Source of the DNA: an uncultured Blautia sp.
GTDB lineage: Bacteria > Bacillota > Clostridia > Lachnospirales > Lachnospiraceae
DNA length: 35,992 bases
Direction of reading: 5' to 3'
NCBI GenBank assembly: GCA_937900135.1
Contig: CALCDJ010000041.1
Span: forward strand, 1-35,992
Shown: positions 24,519-32,738 of the stretch, piece by piece
Numbering within the stretch: position 1 is the first letter of the stretch
Layout of the letters: each line of letters begins with the position of its first letter
Translations under genes and position numbers: made by a program
The notes under the pieces: generated by a model
Seen by the model: only the letters and a program-made list of their open reading frames with translations
Database searches by the model: none
Told to the model about the DNA's origin: nothing

Positions 24519-25787
24519 GTGAAAAAAAATAAAGGAATCTTACTGGCATTGGCGGCAGCAGCTTTGCTGGGACTTTCCGGATGTCAGGAAGGACAGGAAG
24601 AACAGCCGACGGAGCTTCTCCTTATGAATGGATGGGGAGGAACCGGAGCAGATCATGTGGCGATGCGGGATATTTATACCGGTTTTATGGAAGAAAATCC
24701 GGATATCCGTCTGATTCTGGATTCTTCGCCGGATATTTCCATAACCATTGACAAAGGGGAAGAGATGCTGGCGGTAGACCGAATGCCGGATATTTTAAGT
24801 ACCAATGGGTATGAAGATTTTGTAAAATATGCGGTGGGAAAAGGATACGCGCTGGATCTGATTCCTTATCTGGAAAAAGAAGAGGGACTTTCTGAGTGTA
24901 TTCCGGCATCTGTTCTGGAGAGCCAGATGGAAGACGGAGCTCTCTATACAGTTCCGGATGTAGTGGAGCTTTCCGGATACTGGTATAATAAAGAAATTTT
25001 CCGCCAGGCAGGAATAGAAAAAAATCCGGAAACCTGGGAAGAATTCTGGGCAATGTGCCAGCAGCTTCAAAACTGGAGTGAACAGGAACAGAATCAGGTG
25101 GTTCCGGTAGTGATGGAAGCTGGTCAGGCTGCTTTTGCATTTACAGGAGCAAGAATCGCTGGGGAAGGCAGAGAAGGTTTGAAGATGTTGGAGAAAAAGC
25201 CGGAGAATTTTCAGCATCCGGCTATAGAAGCAGCTTTGAAGGATCTGATCCGCATTTATGAGTATTCAGGAAATATGAGTACCTCACTGAACGAAAATGA
25301 TGCTCTGGATGCCTTTAATAAGGGAAAGGCAGCGATGTATTTTAATGGGGCCTGGGCAAATGTTATGATTTCATCAAAAATTCCTGCGGGATTTTCCAAT
25401 TACCCGGAAGGCGTTTGTCTGGAAACCATTACTTCCGGCTATGTGCTTAGCAATACACAGGGAGAGAAGAAAACAGAGGCAGCGATCCGATTCCTGAAAT
25501 ATATACTCAGTGAAGAGGTGCAGCGCCGCATTCTCCGGGAAACGAAACAGGTGCCGGTGAATCAGAATATTTCTTATCTGGATTTTAAGGAAGAGCTGCC
25601 GCTTCTCATCGAGGCAGTGGAGACATCCAAAAAAGCAGAGATTAAGGTACAGAGCCTGCGCAGTGCATGGGGAGCGGAAATTGTAGACTGGATGCAGGAA
25701 CATATAGGTTCTCTCCTGGATGGAAGCGTCACAGTGGAAGAATATCTTCAGCTTCTGAATCAGGCGGCAGGTGTGTCTGCTCCATGA
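24519..25787 (+). CDS. Extracellular solute-binding lipoprotein (carbohydrate ABC type)
   Basis: Family 1-type sugar-binding protein of 422 aa. The signal peptide ends in a lipobox LSGC with Cys22, so it should be lipid-anchored outside the membrane. The mature part has the binding-protein pattern MRDIYTGFMEENPDIRL, YWYNKEIFRQAGIEKNPETWEEF, and AFNKGKAAMYFNGAWANVMI. The start is GTG at 24519, 8 nt after AGAGGAG. It resembles the second binding protein downstream in layout but has clearly diverged. It is separated from that gene by its own terminator, so it may be a sensor partner of the kinase or a binding protein with another glycan preference rather than the main transporter subunit. Confidence 0.88.
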   Translation: MKKNKGILLALAAAALLGLSGCQEGQEEQPTELLLMNGWGGTGADHVAMRDIYTGFMEENPDIRLILDSSPDISITIDKGEEMLAVDRMPDILSTNGYEDFVKYAVGKGYALDLIPYLEKEEGLSECIPASVLESQMEDGALYTVPDVVELSGYWYNKEIFRQAGIEKNPETWEEFWAMCQQLQNWSEQEQNQVVPVVMEAGQAAFAFTGARIAGEGREGLKMLEKKPENFQHPAIEAALKDLIRIYEYSGNMSTSLNENDALDAFNKGKAAMYFNGAWANVMISSKIPAGFSNYPEGVCLETITSGYVLSNTQGEKKTEAAIRFLKYILSEEVQRRILRETKQVPVNQNISYLDFKEELPLLIEAVETSKKAEIKVQSLRSAWGAEIVDWMQEHIGSLLDGSVTVEEYLQLLNQAAGVSAP

Positions 25788-25804
25788 CAGGAAATGATTC
25801 TGTG

Positions 25805-25837
25805 TAAAAAAAACACAACAACATAAAAAAAACACAA
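25805..25837 (+). repeat. Two direct repeats of TAAAAAAAACACAA
   Basis: Exact 14-bp copies at 25805-25818 and 25824-25837, a 19-bp period, lie between the two binding-protein genes. The phasing (about two helical turns) would suit an AraC-type regulator, but low complexity makes chance or slippage possible. Confidence 0.5.
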
Positions 25838-25846
25838 GGTTTTTTC

Positions 25847-25883
25847 AAAACGCATGCCGAAATGTCCGGTATGCGTTTTTTTT
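25847..25883 (+). terminator. Terminator after the first binding-protein gene
   Basis: Stem AAAACGCATGCCG (25847-25859) with CGGTATGCGTTTT (25867-25879), one G-T pair, followed by more T residues. It separates the lipoprotein gene from the second binding protein and the permeases. Confidence 0.88.
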
Positions 25884-26000
25884 CTCCTGGAATGGTCAGT
25901 TTTTCACAAGTTTAAGTCAAGATATTTGATTCAAAAACAGGAGGGGAACTGATAGGATAAGACCATGAAAAACAGGAACGAGTTTAAGGAGGAAAACAAA

Positions 26001-27314
26001 ATGAAAAAGGCGTTAAGTGTTGCATTATGCGCATCTATGCTTGGAGCAATGATGTTGGGACAGACCGTCAATGTTATGGCAGAGGGAGACGGAGCAGAAC
26101 TGGAATTTTATCATGGATATTTCCAGGATGACTGGCAGCCGGCAGTGGAAATGCGCAAGATTTATGATGAATTTGCAGCAGAAAATCCAGGATTTAAACC
26201 AATTGCTATTCAGACAGGATCTGAGGGCGTTGGAGATAAGGTGACCAGTGAAGTTGCCAATGGAAGCTTCCCGAATATGGTAGACCTGGCAGGAAACAAT
26301 GTTCTTGAGGCTGCGATTAGCGGAGAACTGGTTCTTGACTTAAAACCAATCATCGACGAAGACGAAGACCTGAAAGCTGGCGTTGGAACTGCAAACTATG
26401 AACAGAATCAGGTGGACGGAAAAATTTATACCGTACGTGATCAGATTGAAACTCAGGGCTTCTGGTACAATGAAGCAATTTTCGAGGAAGCAGGAGCAGC
26501 ATTACCGGAAACATGGACATCCTGGGAAGATTTCAGCAAGGCAGCACAGACCATCCGTGATGCAGGCTTCACCGCTTACATGCTGGAAGAATCTTCTTCT
26601 CAGAGACTGGCAGGCGCATGGCTGGCATCCACAGAGGCAGGACGTGCAATGCTGGAAGGTCTTCCGGAAGAGTTTGACACAGAAGAGTTCAAAGCAACTA
26701 TGGCAGCAATTGGTGCAGAATTGAAAGCAAACGGAGAAAATAACATTTCTGCGAAGGGCGATGCGTACCGTGATGATTTCTTCAAAGGCTCCCCAGTAGG
26801 AACTCCAAAGGTAGCAATGTGCTTCAATGGTGTATGGGATGCAGGTTCTGCAGCAGCTTCTGATTTTAAAGACGATATCAAACCGGCAACATATCCTTCT
26901 GGCGATAACGATGCAGCAGCAAGATTTGCATACAGTTCTGCAGGCGCAGGCTATGCGATCTCCGCAGATTTAAGCGAAGAACAGAAGGAACTGGCTGTAA
27001 AATTCCTGAAATACATGATGAGTGATGAAGTGCAGACAAAGATTATCACATTATGTGAAGCAAATCCTGGAAGCACACGTATTGATTACGAAGGACTTCT
27101 TGCAGATGAAAATACTTCTGAAGGAACCAAAAAACTTATCGAAGCATGCCAGTTATGCAGCGAGGGAACTTACCAAATGAAGACTCTGAGCAATGTATGG
27201 GGCGGAGATATTGCAAAAGCAGTTTCTGACCAGATGCTGTTATTCCCTACTGCAGACGATATGGATCAGGCAGCACAGGATGCAGCAGACGTATTAAACA
27301 GTCTTGTAAAATAA
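26001..27314 (+). CDS. Carbohydrate ABC transporter substrate-binding protein, non-lipoprotein
   Basis: Sugar-binding protein of 437 aa and the likely main ligand receptor for the permeases downstream. The N-terminus is MKKALSVALCASMLGAMM then cleavage near VMA-EGD. The only signal-peptide Cys (Cys10) is in the wrong context for a lipobox. The mature domain has YHGYFQDDWQPAVEMRKIYDEF, FWYNEAIFEEAGAALPETW and KVAMCFNGVWDAGS. The start is ATG at 26001, directly after AAGGAGG at about 25987-25993; an in-frame ATG at 25965 lacks a good site. It has a terminator-like hairpin after it, then the two permease genes. Confidence 0.9.
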   Translation: MKKALSVALCASMLGAMMLGQTVNVMAEGDGAELEFYHGYFQDDWQPAVEMRKIYDEFAAENPGFKPIAIQTGSEGVGDKVTSEVANGSFPNMVDLAGNNVLEAAISGELVLDLKPIIDEDEDLKAGVGTANYEQNQVDGKIYTVRDQIETQGFWYNEAIFEEAGAALPETWTSWEDFSKAAQTIRDAGFTAYMLEESSSQRLAGAWLASTEAGRAMLEGLPEEFDTEEFKATMAAIGAELKANGENNISAKGDAYRDDFFKGSPVGTPKVAMCFNGVWDAGSAAASDFKDDIKPATYPSGDNDAAARFAYSSAGAGYAISADLSEEQKELAVKFLKYMMSDEVQTKIITLCEANPGSTRIDYEGLLADENTSEGTKKLIEACQLCSEGTYQMKTLSNVWGGDIAKAVSDQMLLFPTADDMDQAAQDAADVLNSLVK

Positions 27315-27321
27315 ATATTCA

Positions 27322-27357
27322 GAAAGAGGGCTGCAAAAAAGCGCCCTCTTTCCTTTT
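27322..27357 (+). terminator. Attenuator between binding protein and permeases
   Basis: A perfect 10-bp stem GAAAGAGGGC (27322-27331) / GCCCTCTTTC (27343-27352) is followed by CTTTTC. The interrupted T-tract suggests partial read-through, a common way to make binding protein in excess of permease. Confidence 0.7.
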
Positions 27358-27416
27358 CAGAAAAACAGCGAGGTCTGTACTGGAAATGATTCAAAAATAA
27401 CAAGGAGGAGAATACC

Positions 27417-28334
27417 ATGAACGAATTGCAGGCAAAAAAACCGCGATCCAGAAAAAACAGAAAGAAAAAATGGTTTATCTTTGGATTCCTGGTGCCATCC
27501 ATGGTTTTGTATTGCGTGATCTATTTATATCCGCTGATCAATATCTTTGCCACCTCTTTCTGTAAGTGGGACAGCAAAAATCTGGCAAATCCGGAATTCC
27601 TGGGTTTTGCCCATTTGTTTGATAACTATATTTACCTGTTCACAGAGCATCCGTATTTTAAGACAGCCCTTTTGAATTCTCTTAAATGGGTTGGTACAGG
27701 TTTGTTTATTCAGCTTCCCTTTGCGGTACTGGTTGCCCTGGTACTGGCGCAGAAGTTAAGAGGATGGAAGTTTGTAAGAAATGTGTTTATCATTCCCAAT
27801 ATTATTTCTTCTGCGGCAATGGGATTGATTTTCCTGAATTTATATAATCCAAATTATGGGGTAATTAACAAAATCTTCGGAATCGAAGGAAATATTCTGA
27901 TTAATGAGCATCAGGCATTCTGGGCAGTTGCCTGTGCCTACGTGTTCTTTGGAGGTTCTTCCTGTATTCTGATTTTGTCTCAGATTTTTTCCATTTCTCC
28001 GGATATTTATGAATCTGCAGCTATTGATGGAGCTACGCCGCTGCAGTCTACGATCCATATTACGCTTCCGTTAATTGTTCCTATTATTGGAACGGTTGCG
28101 ATAATTATTGCCAATTCCTCTTTCTTGATTTACAACGAAATTGAGTTTATTACAGGGGGAGGCCCTGGTGGAGCAACCTTCAGTTTAAGTTATTTAATCA
28201 AGTATCTGTCAGCGGGAAGTGCCAGACTGCAGTTTGCAAGAGCCAACACCGTAGGTGTAATCCAGGTATTGATCGGTCTTGCACTGGTGGGATTTCTCAA
28301 TCTGATTTTCCGTACTGGAAAATCCAACAGCTAA
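27417..28334 (+). CDS. Sugar ABC transporter permease (MalF/UgpA-like)
   Basis: Membrane subunit of 305 aa with about six transmembrane helices after a basic N-terminus (KKPRSRKNRKKKW). The ATPase-coupling EAA loop reads ESAAIDGATPLQSTIHITLPLI in the last third (shown in two parts: ESAAIDGATP, LQSTIHITLPLI). It follows the binding-protein gene and precedes the second permease by 12 nt. AGGAGG lies before the ATG. No ATPase gene is in the locus, so a shared MsmK-type ATPase elsewhere is expected, as is common in Firmicutes. Confidence 0.93.
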   Translation: MNELQAKKPRSRKNRKKKWFIFGFLVPSMVLYCVIYLYPLINIFATSFCKWDSKNLANPEFLGFAHLFDNYIYLFTEHPYFKTALLNSLKWVGTGLFIQLPFAVLVALVLAQKLRGWKFVRNVFIIPNIISSAAMGLIFLNLYNPNYGVINKIFGIEGNILINEHQAFWAVACAYVFFGGSSCILILSQIFSISPDIYESAAIDGATPLQSTIHITLPLIVPIIGTVAIIIANSSFLIYNEIEFITGGGPGGATFSLSYLIKYLSAGSARLQFARANTVGVIQVLIGLALVGFLNLIFRTGKSNS

Positions 28335-28346
28335 GAGGAGGGGTGT

Positions 28347-29201
28347 ATGATGCGCAGACAAAAAGAAAAATCTACCAATTCCATGAATCCTGCTATAAAG
28401 TTTTTATGTTATCTGATTATGGCGGTGGTAGTGATCATTTCCATTTACCCTCTTTTGTGGGTGTTTTTATCCTCCTTTAAAGGGGATATTGCAGGCAGCA
28501 GCGGATTGTCGCTGCCAAAGGAGCTTGTATTTGACGGATATATTTCCATTTTTACAAAACTGAAGGTACATATCTACTACTTTAACAGTTTTGTGATTAC
28601 CATTGCCTCTACGCTGATCAGTGTACTGTTTGTGGCAATGGCTGCCTATGTATCCGGACGTATGGAATTTAAGGGAAAAAGTTTGGTTACCTTTATGTTT
28701 TCTACCACACTGTTTATTCCTTCCATTGCCATCAGCTTTCCGATTTATCGACTGACCAGAAGTCTGGGAATGTATAATACCAGGGCAGCCTTGATCTTTG
28801 TCTATTCCGGCCTTGGAATCGCAGTAACCTATTTTATCATAAGAAGTTATTTTCTTACCATTCCCATGGAGATGGAGGAAGCAGCTTATATGGATGGAAG
28901 CGGTTATACAAAAACCTTTTTTTCCATCATCCTTCCACTGGCAAAGCCAGGGTTGTCCACTGCAGGAATTCTGGTATTTCTTAACAACTGGAACGAATTT
29001 TACTTTGCTTCCCTGTTGCTGCAGGACAGAGAGGTTATGACCCTTCCGGCATTGCTGGGACAGTTTAAAACAGCATTCAGCCAGGATTTGAGCGGAATGT
29101 TTTCAGCCATTGTAGTTATGGTAATACCAACCATCATTATCTTCTGCTGTTTCTCAGAAACATTTGTAAAGAGTCTGACAGCAGGCGGAGTAAAAGGATA
29201 A
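28347..29201 (+). CDS. Sugar ABC transporter permease (MalG/UgpE-like)
   Basis: Second membrane subunit (284 aa), partner of the preceding permease. It has about six transmembrane segments, the EAA loop EEAAYMDGSGYTKTFFSIIL, and the family-typical tail NNWNEFYFASLLL and TLPALLGQF. GAGGAGGGG precedes the ATG pair at 28347; the first ATG is used here. The fucosidase gene follows 12 nt after its stop. Confidence 0.93.
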   Translation: MMRRQKEKSTNSMNPAIKFLCYLIMAVVVIISIYPLLWVFLSSFKGDIAGSSGLSLPKELVFDGYISIFTKLKVHIYYFNSFVITIASTLISVLFVAMAAYVSGRMEFKGKSLVTFMFSTTLFIPSIAISFPIYRLTRSLGMYNTRAALIFVYSGLGIAVTYFIIRSYFLTIPMEMEEAAYMDGSGYTKTFFSIILPLAKPGLSTAGILVFLNNWNEFYFASLLLQDREVMTLPALLGQFKTAFSQDLSGMFSAIVVMVIPTIIIFCCFSETFVKSLTAGGVKG

Positions 29202-29213
29202 AGGAGAACGAAC

Positions 29214-30542
29214 ATGAATCAGGGATTACAGGAACGTTTGGAGCGGGCAAAATGGTTTATGGAGGACCGTTTTGGCATGTTTATTCACTGGGGATTATAT
29301 TCCATTCCGGGAAGAGGAGAATGGATTATGAGTGAGGAACGGACAGAAGCAAAGGAATATGAAAAATATTTTTCTCAGTTTGATCCGTCGGAGTATGACC
29401 CAAAGGAGTGGGCCAGACTGGCAAAAGAAGCAGGAATGAAGTATGTGGTGCTCACTGCAAAGCACCATGAAGGTTTCTGCCTTTTTGACAGCAAGCTCAC
29501 GGACTATAAATCCACCAATCTTCCATGCAAACGGGATTTGGTGAAAGAATTTACAGATGCAGTGCGTGAGGAAGGACTGAAAGTAGGTTTATACTATTCA
29601 TTGATTGACTGGCACCATCCGGATTATCCAAAGTATGACGATCTGATCCACCCAATGAGAGGAAACGAGGCATATAAGGACGATTCCTATGATTTTGACC
29701 GTTATCTGGAGTATATGCATGGCCAGATCAAAGAACTTTGTACCAATTATGGAAAAATTGACATCCTGTGGTTTGACTATTCCTATGAGCATATGCGAAA
29801 TGAAACCTGGAAGGCAAAAGAACTGGTGGAAATGGTACGGACCTATCAGCCGGATGTTCTGATTGATAACCGTCTGGAAACCAGCGGGGAAGGCTTTGGT
29901 TCCATTATTACGGAGAATCCTACTCCGTGGAGCGGAGATTTCGCTTCACCGGAACAGATCATTCCGCCAAAGGGTATCTGCAATGTGGATGGAGATCCTG
30001 TTCCATGGGAGCTTTGCACCACTATGAATAACAACTGGGGTTATAATCCCACTGATGATATGTATAAAGCACCTTCCCTTTTGATCCGTAAACTGGTGGA
30101 ATGTGTGAGCAAAGGTGGCAACATGATTCTTAATGTGGGGCCGGATGCCAAGGGAAGATTTCCGGAGCGGGCAAAGGAGACTCTTGCTTACATTGGAAAA
30201 TGGATGAAAAAGAATGGAGAAAGTATTTACGGATGTACCTTTGCGCCAATGGATAAGCCGGAATGGGGACGTTATACAGTAAAAGACAATGTTGTTTACG
30301 CTCATATTTTTGAGCAGCCCATTGGTCCTGTAGCCTTTACGGGAATTGATCCGGAGAAGGTGGAGTACATGGAACGGCTGGCAGATGGAAGCGAAGTAAT
30401 CCGTGGAGACAGCTGGGTGACAAAATCCTTTGAGGGTATTCTGTTTGGCTGTCTCGGAACCATTCCCCATTTTTCCTATCCGTTATCTGATGAGGCAGAT
30501 ACCGTTGTGAAAATTGTATGCAAAAAGGAAAGAGAGGACTGA
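29214..30542 (+). CDS. GH29 alpha-L-fucosidase
   Basis: Retaining glycoside hydrolase of 442 aa that removes alpha-L-fucose. The N-terminal barrel shows RFGMFIHWGLYSIPGRGEW, YVVLTAKHHEGFCLFDS, and LKVGLYYSLIDWHHPDYP. KIDILWFDYSYEH supplies the likely nucleophile Asp188, and EQIIPPKGICNVDGDPVPWE, TTMNNNWGYNPTDD and GGNMILNVGPDAKGRFPE follow. There is no signal peptide, so it acts on imported fucosylated oligosaccharides in the cytoplasm. It lies 12 nt after a permease and 2 nt before the oxidoreductase, a tight operon. Confidence 0.94.
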   Translation: MNQGLQERLERAKWFMEDRFGMFIHWGLYSIPGRGEWIMSEERTEAKEYEKYFSQFDPSEYDPKEWARLAKEAGMKYVVLTAKHHEGFCLFDSKLTDYKSTNLPCKRDLVKEFTDAVREEGLKVGLYYSLIDWHHPDYPKYDDLIHPMRGNEAYKDDSYDFDRYLEYMHGQIKELCTNYGKIDILWFDYSYEHMRNETWKAKELVEMVRTYQPDVLIDNRLETSGEGFGSIITENPTPWSGDFASPEQIIPPKGICNVDGDPVPWELCTTMNNNWGYNPTDDMYKAPSLLIRKLVECVSKGGNMILNVGPDAKGRFPERAKETLAYIGKWMKKNGESIYGCTFAPMDKPEWGRYTVKDNVVYAHIFEQPIGPVAFTGIDPEKVEYMERLADGSEVIRGDSWVTKSFEGILFGCLGTIPHFSYPLSDEADTVVKIVCKKERED

Positions 30543-30544
30543 CC

Positions 30545-31807
30545 ATGAAGCAGGTAAAAGCAATCCTTTTGGGAGCAGGTCTTCGAGGGGGAAAGGTATA
30601 TGCAGAGTATGCTCTGGAGTACCCCAATGAATTGAAAATTGTGGCAGTGGCAGAACCAGATCCTTTGCGAAGAGCGGAGCTGGCAGAAAAACACCATTTG
30701 CCGGAGCAGATGCAGTTTACAAGCTGGGAAGAGGCTCTGGAAAAACAGATAGAAGCCGACTGTGTGCTGGTATGTATGCAGGATCGGATGCATTATGCGC
30801 CGGTACATGAAGCTATGAAGCGAGGATATCATGTACTTTGCGAAAAACCCATGTCCAATGACAAGGAAGAAATTATTCGTATGGGGGAAGCGGCAAAGAA
30901 ATATGGTCGAAAACTTATGATTTGTCACGTGCTTCGTTATTCTCCGTTTTTTACGAAACTGAAAGAACTTCTGGATGAGGGAAAAATCGGAAAGCTTGTT
31001 TCCATTCAGCATATGGAAGGGGTAGGCTATTATCACCAGGCTCATAGCTTTGTAAGAGGAAACTGGAGAAACAGCGAAGAAACCAGCCCCATGATTCTGC
31101 AGAAGTGCTGCCACGATATGGATATTTTACTCTGGCTGGTGGGAAGCCCCTGTAAAAAAATTCAGTCCTTTGGGGAACTGACTTATTTTAAAGAAGAAAA
31201 TGCGCCTGCAGATGCACCGTCTCATTGTCTCAAGGGATGTCCCCACAGAGATGACTGTCCCTTCTATGCGCCGAGATTTTATCTGGAACACCCCAGAAGC
31301 GAGGTGGATGGTTTTATTTATGCAGTGAGCACAGATATCAGCAGAGAAAAGGTGCTGGAAAAACTGGAAAACGGTCCTTATGGAAGATGTGTGTTCCGTT
31401 GTGACAACAATGTAGTGGATCACCAGGTTGTGCAGATGGAATTTGAAAATCAGGTAACTGCATCTCTGACCATGTGCGCATTTACTGCAGTATGTGAAAG
31501 AACCATTACATTAATGGGAACCCGGGGACAGATTACCGGAAATATGGAAAAGAGTATCATAACACTGTCAGATTTTGTGACAGGAACAGAAACGGTTATC
31601 CAGCTCCATGCTCCGGAAAAAGGACATAGCGGAAGTGATACAAAAATGATGCATGCTTTTGTAGAGCTGATGAACCAGGAAGATACACTGGACAGCGGAC
31701 GTTCCGGAGCTGAGGTTTCCGTGGAAAGTCATCTGATGTCTCTGGCAGCAGAAGCGTCCCGTGTGGAACACCGTGTGATTGATATGAAGGAGTTTTCATG
31801 TATTTAA
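30545..31807 (+). CDS. Gfo/Idh/MocA family oxidoreductase with a Cys-rich insert
   Basis: NAD(P)-dependent sugar or inositol dehydrogenase-type protein of 420 aa. The N-terminal Rossmann motif is ILLGAGLRGGKVYAEYAL, and the catalytic lysine motif is CEKPMSN (Lys101). Unusually, the C-terminal domain holds a compact cluster HCLKGCPHRDDCPFY, with Cys228, Cys232, His234 and Cys238 as candidate metal ligands. The start is ATG at 30545 after AGAGAGG; an upstream ATG at 30518 lies inside the fucosidase gene. The 3' end overlaps the next gene by 10 nt. Its substrate may be a sugar released by the fucosidase, but that is inference from position only. Confidence 0.88.
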   Translation: MKQVKAILLGAGLRGGKVYAEYALEYPNELKIVAVAEPDPLRRAELAEKHHLPEQMQFTSWEEALEKQIEADCVLVCMQDRMHYAPVHEAMKRGYHVLCEKPMSNDKEEIIRMGEAAKKYGRKLMICHVLRYSPFFTKLKELLDEGKIGKLVSIQHMEGVGYYHQAHSFVRGNWRNSEETSPMILQKCCHDMDILLWLVGSPCKKIQSFGELTYFKEENAPADAPSHCLKGCPHRDDCPFYAPRFYLEHPRSEVDGFIYAVSTDISREKVLEKLENGPYGRCVFRCDNNVVDHQVVQMEFENQVTASLTMCAFTAVCERTITLMGTRGQITGNMEKSIITLSDFVTGTETVIQLHAPEKGHSGSDTKMMHAFVELMNQEDTLDSGRSGAEVSVESHLMSLAAEASRVEHRVIDMKEFSCI

Positions 31808-32628
31808 GAGAGTTTTATCAGGGGATTTCTCTGGCGCCGGAAGCAATTCAGGCGCTGGAAGAATTTCAGGCCTGGGAATGGGTGGAGGTATCCTACGAAC
31901 GCCACAAAAAGCTCTTTTATGAAAATCAGGAGCAATATTTTCAGGAGCTGAGGGAATTGCCCGATGGAAGGCTCTGGTTCCTTTATGAGTATTGCCGGAT
32001 GGCCTGTGAGGTTTGGGAAAAATACCAGCAGGAAGGCATCGGGGAATCCATATACTGGGATACCTTTTCGGATATAAGAATCTGGTGTGAAAATTGTGTC
32101 ACTCAGTATGGAACATATGGGCTTGCTCAGTATGACTGGCTGTTTCGTCATATAAAAATGACATTGTTCAGGATGGGAAGGCTGCAGTTTGAAATACCGG
32201 GAGAAATGGAACTTTCGTCCATTCCGAAAAGCTGGAGTGAAAAAGAGAAAGATCCGGAAAGAGATTTGTTATTTGTTCACATTCCCCAGGGTGAGCCTCT
32301 TCTGCTGGATTCCTGTAAGGATTCTTTTTCGCAGGCGGAAAAATTCTTTGGAAAAGGAAAAAAACGCCCGATCTTTCTGTGTCATTCCTGGCTTCTTGGA
32401 GAACATCTGAAAAAACTTCTGTCTCCGGATTCCAATATTATGGAATTTCAGAAACTGTTCCAGATCGTAGAACAGGATTATGAAACAAGAGAAGCGGAGG
32501 ATCGGATTTTTGGACAGACCCGGGAACACCCGGAGGAATATCCGGAAAACACCAGCTTACAGGTTCGTGCGAAAGAATTTCTTTTGAAGGGCGGACAGCT
32601 GGGAAACGGGTTTGGTGTTATTTTATAA
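31798..32628 (+). CDS. GNAT-like acyltransferase-domain protein (DUF5596-like)
   Basis: Soluble protein of 276 aa that resembles the Firmicutes 'acyltransferase domain-containing protein' family with GNAT-like N- and C-terminal domains. Visible signatures are IYWDTFSDIRIWCENC, GLAQYDWLFRHIKMTLFRMGRLQFE, and the segments VHIPQGEPLLLDSCKDSFSQA, IFLCHSWLLGEHLKKLL and DSNIMEFQKLF. I recognise the family but not a proven substrate. It starts inside the oxidoreductase gene (10-nt overlap, AAGGAG just upstream), so it is translationally coupled to it. It is the last gene of the fucosidase operon. Confidence 0.65.
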   Translation: MYLREFYQGISLAPEAIQALEEFQAWEWVEVSYERHKKLFYENQEQYFQELRELPDGRLWFLYEYCRMACEVWEKYQQEGIGESIYWDTFSDIRIWCENCVTQYGTYGLAQYDWLFRHIKMTLFRMGRLQFEIPGEMELSSIPKSWSEKEKDPERDLLFVHIPQGEPLLLDSCKDSFSQAEKFFGKGKKRPIFLCHSWLLGEHLKKLLSPDSNIMEFQKLFQIVEQDYETREAEDRIFGQTREHPEEYPENTSLQVRAKEFLLKGGQLGNGFGVIL

Positions 32629-32738
32629 TTTTCCATATTTATCCAGTATAAAAGCCACTTGTCTGTACATATTAAAAGTACAAGTAAAAGATGGAAGACA
32701 TCAAAAAGATGGATTTCCGGGAAAAGGAGAATGAAAGA

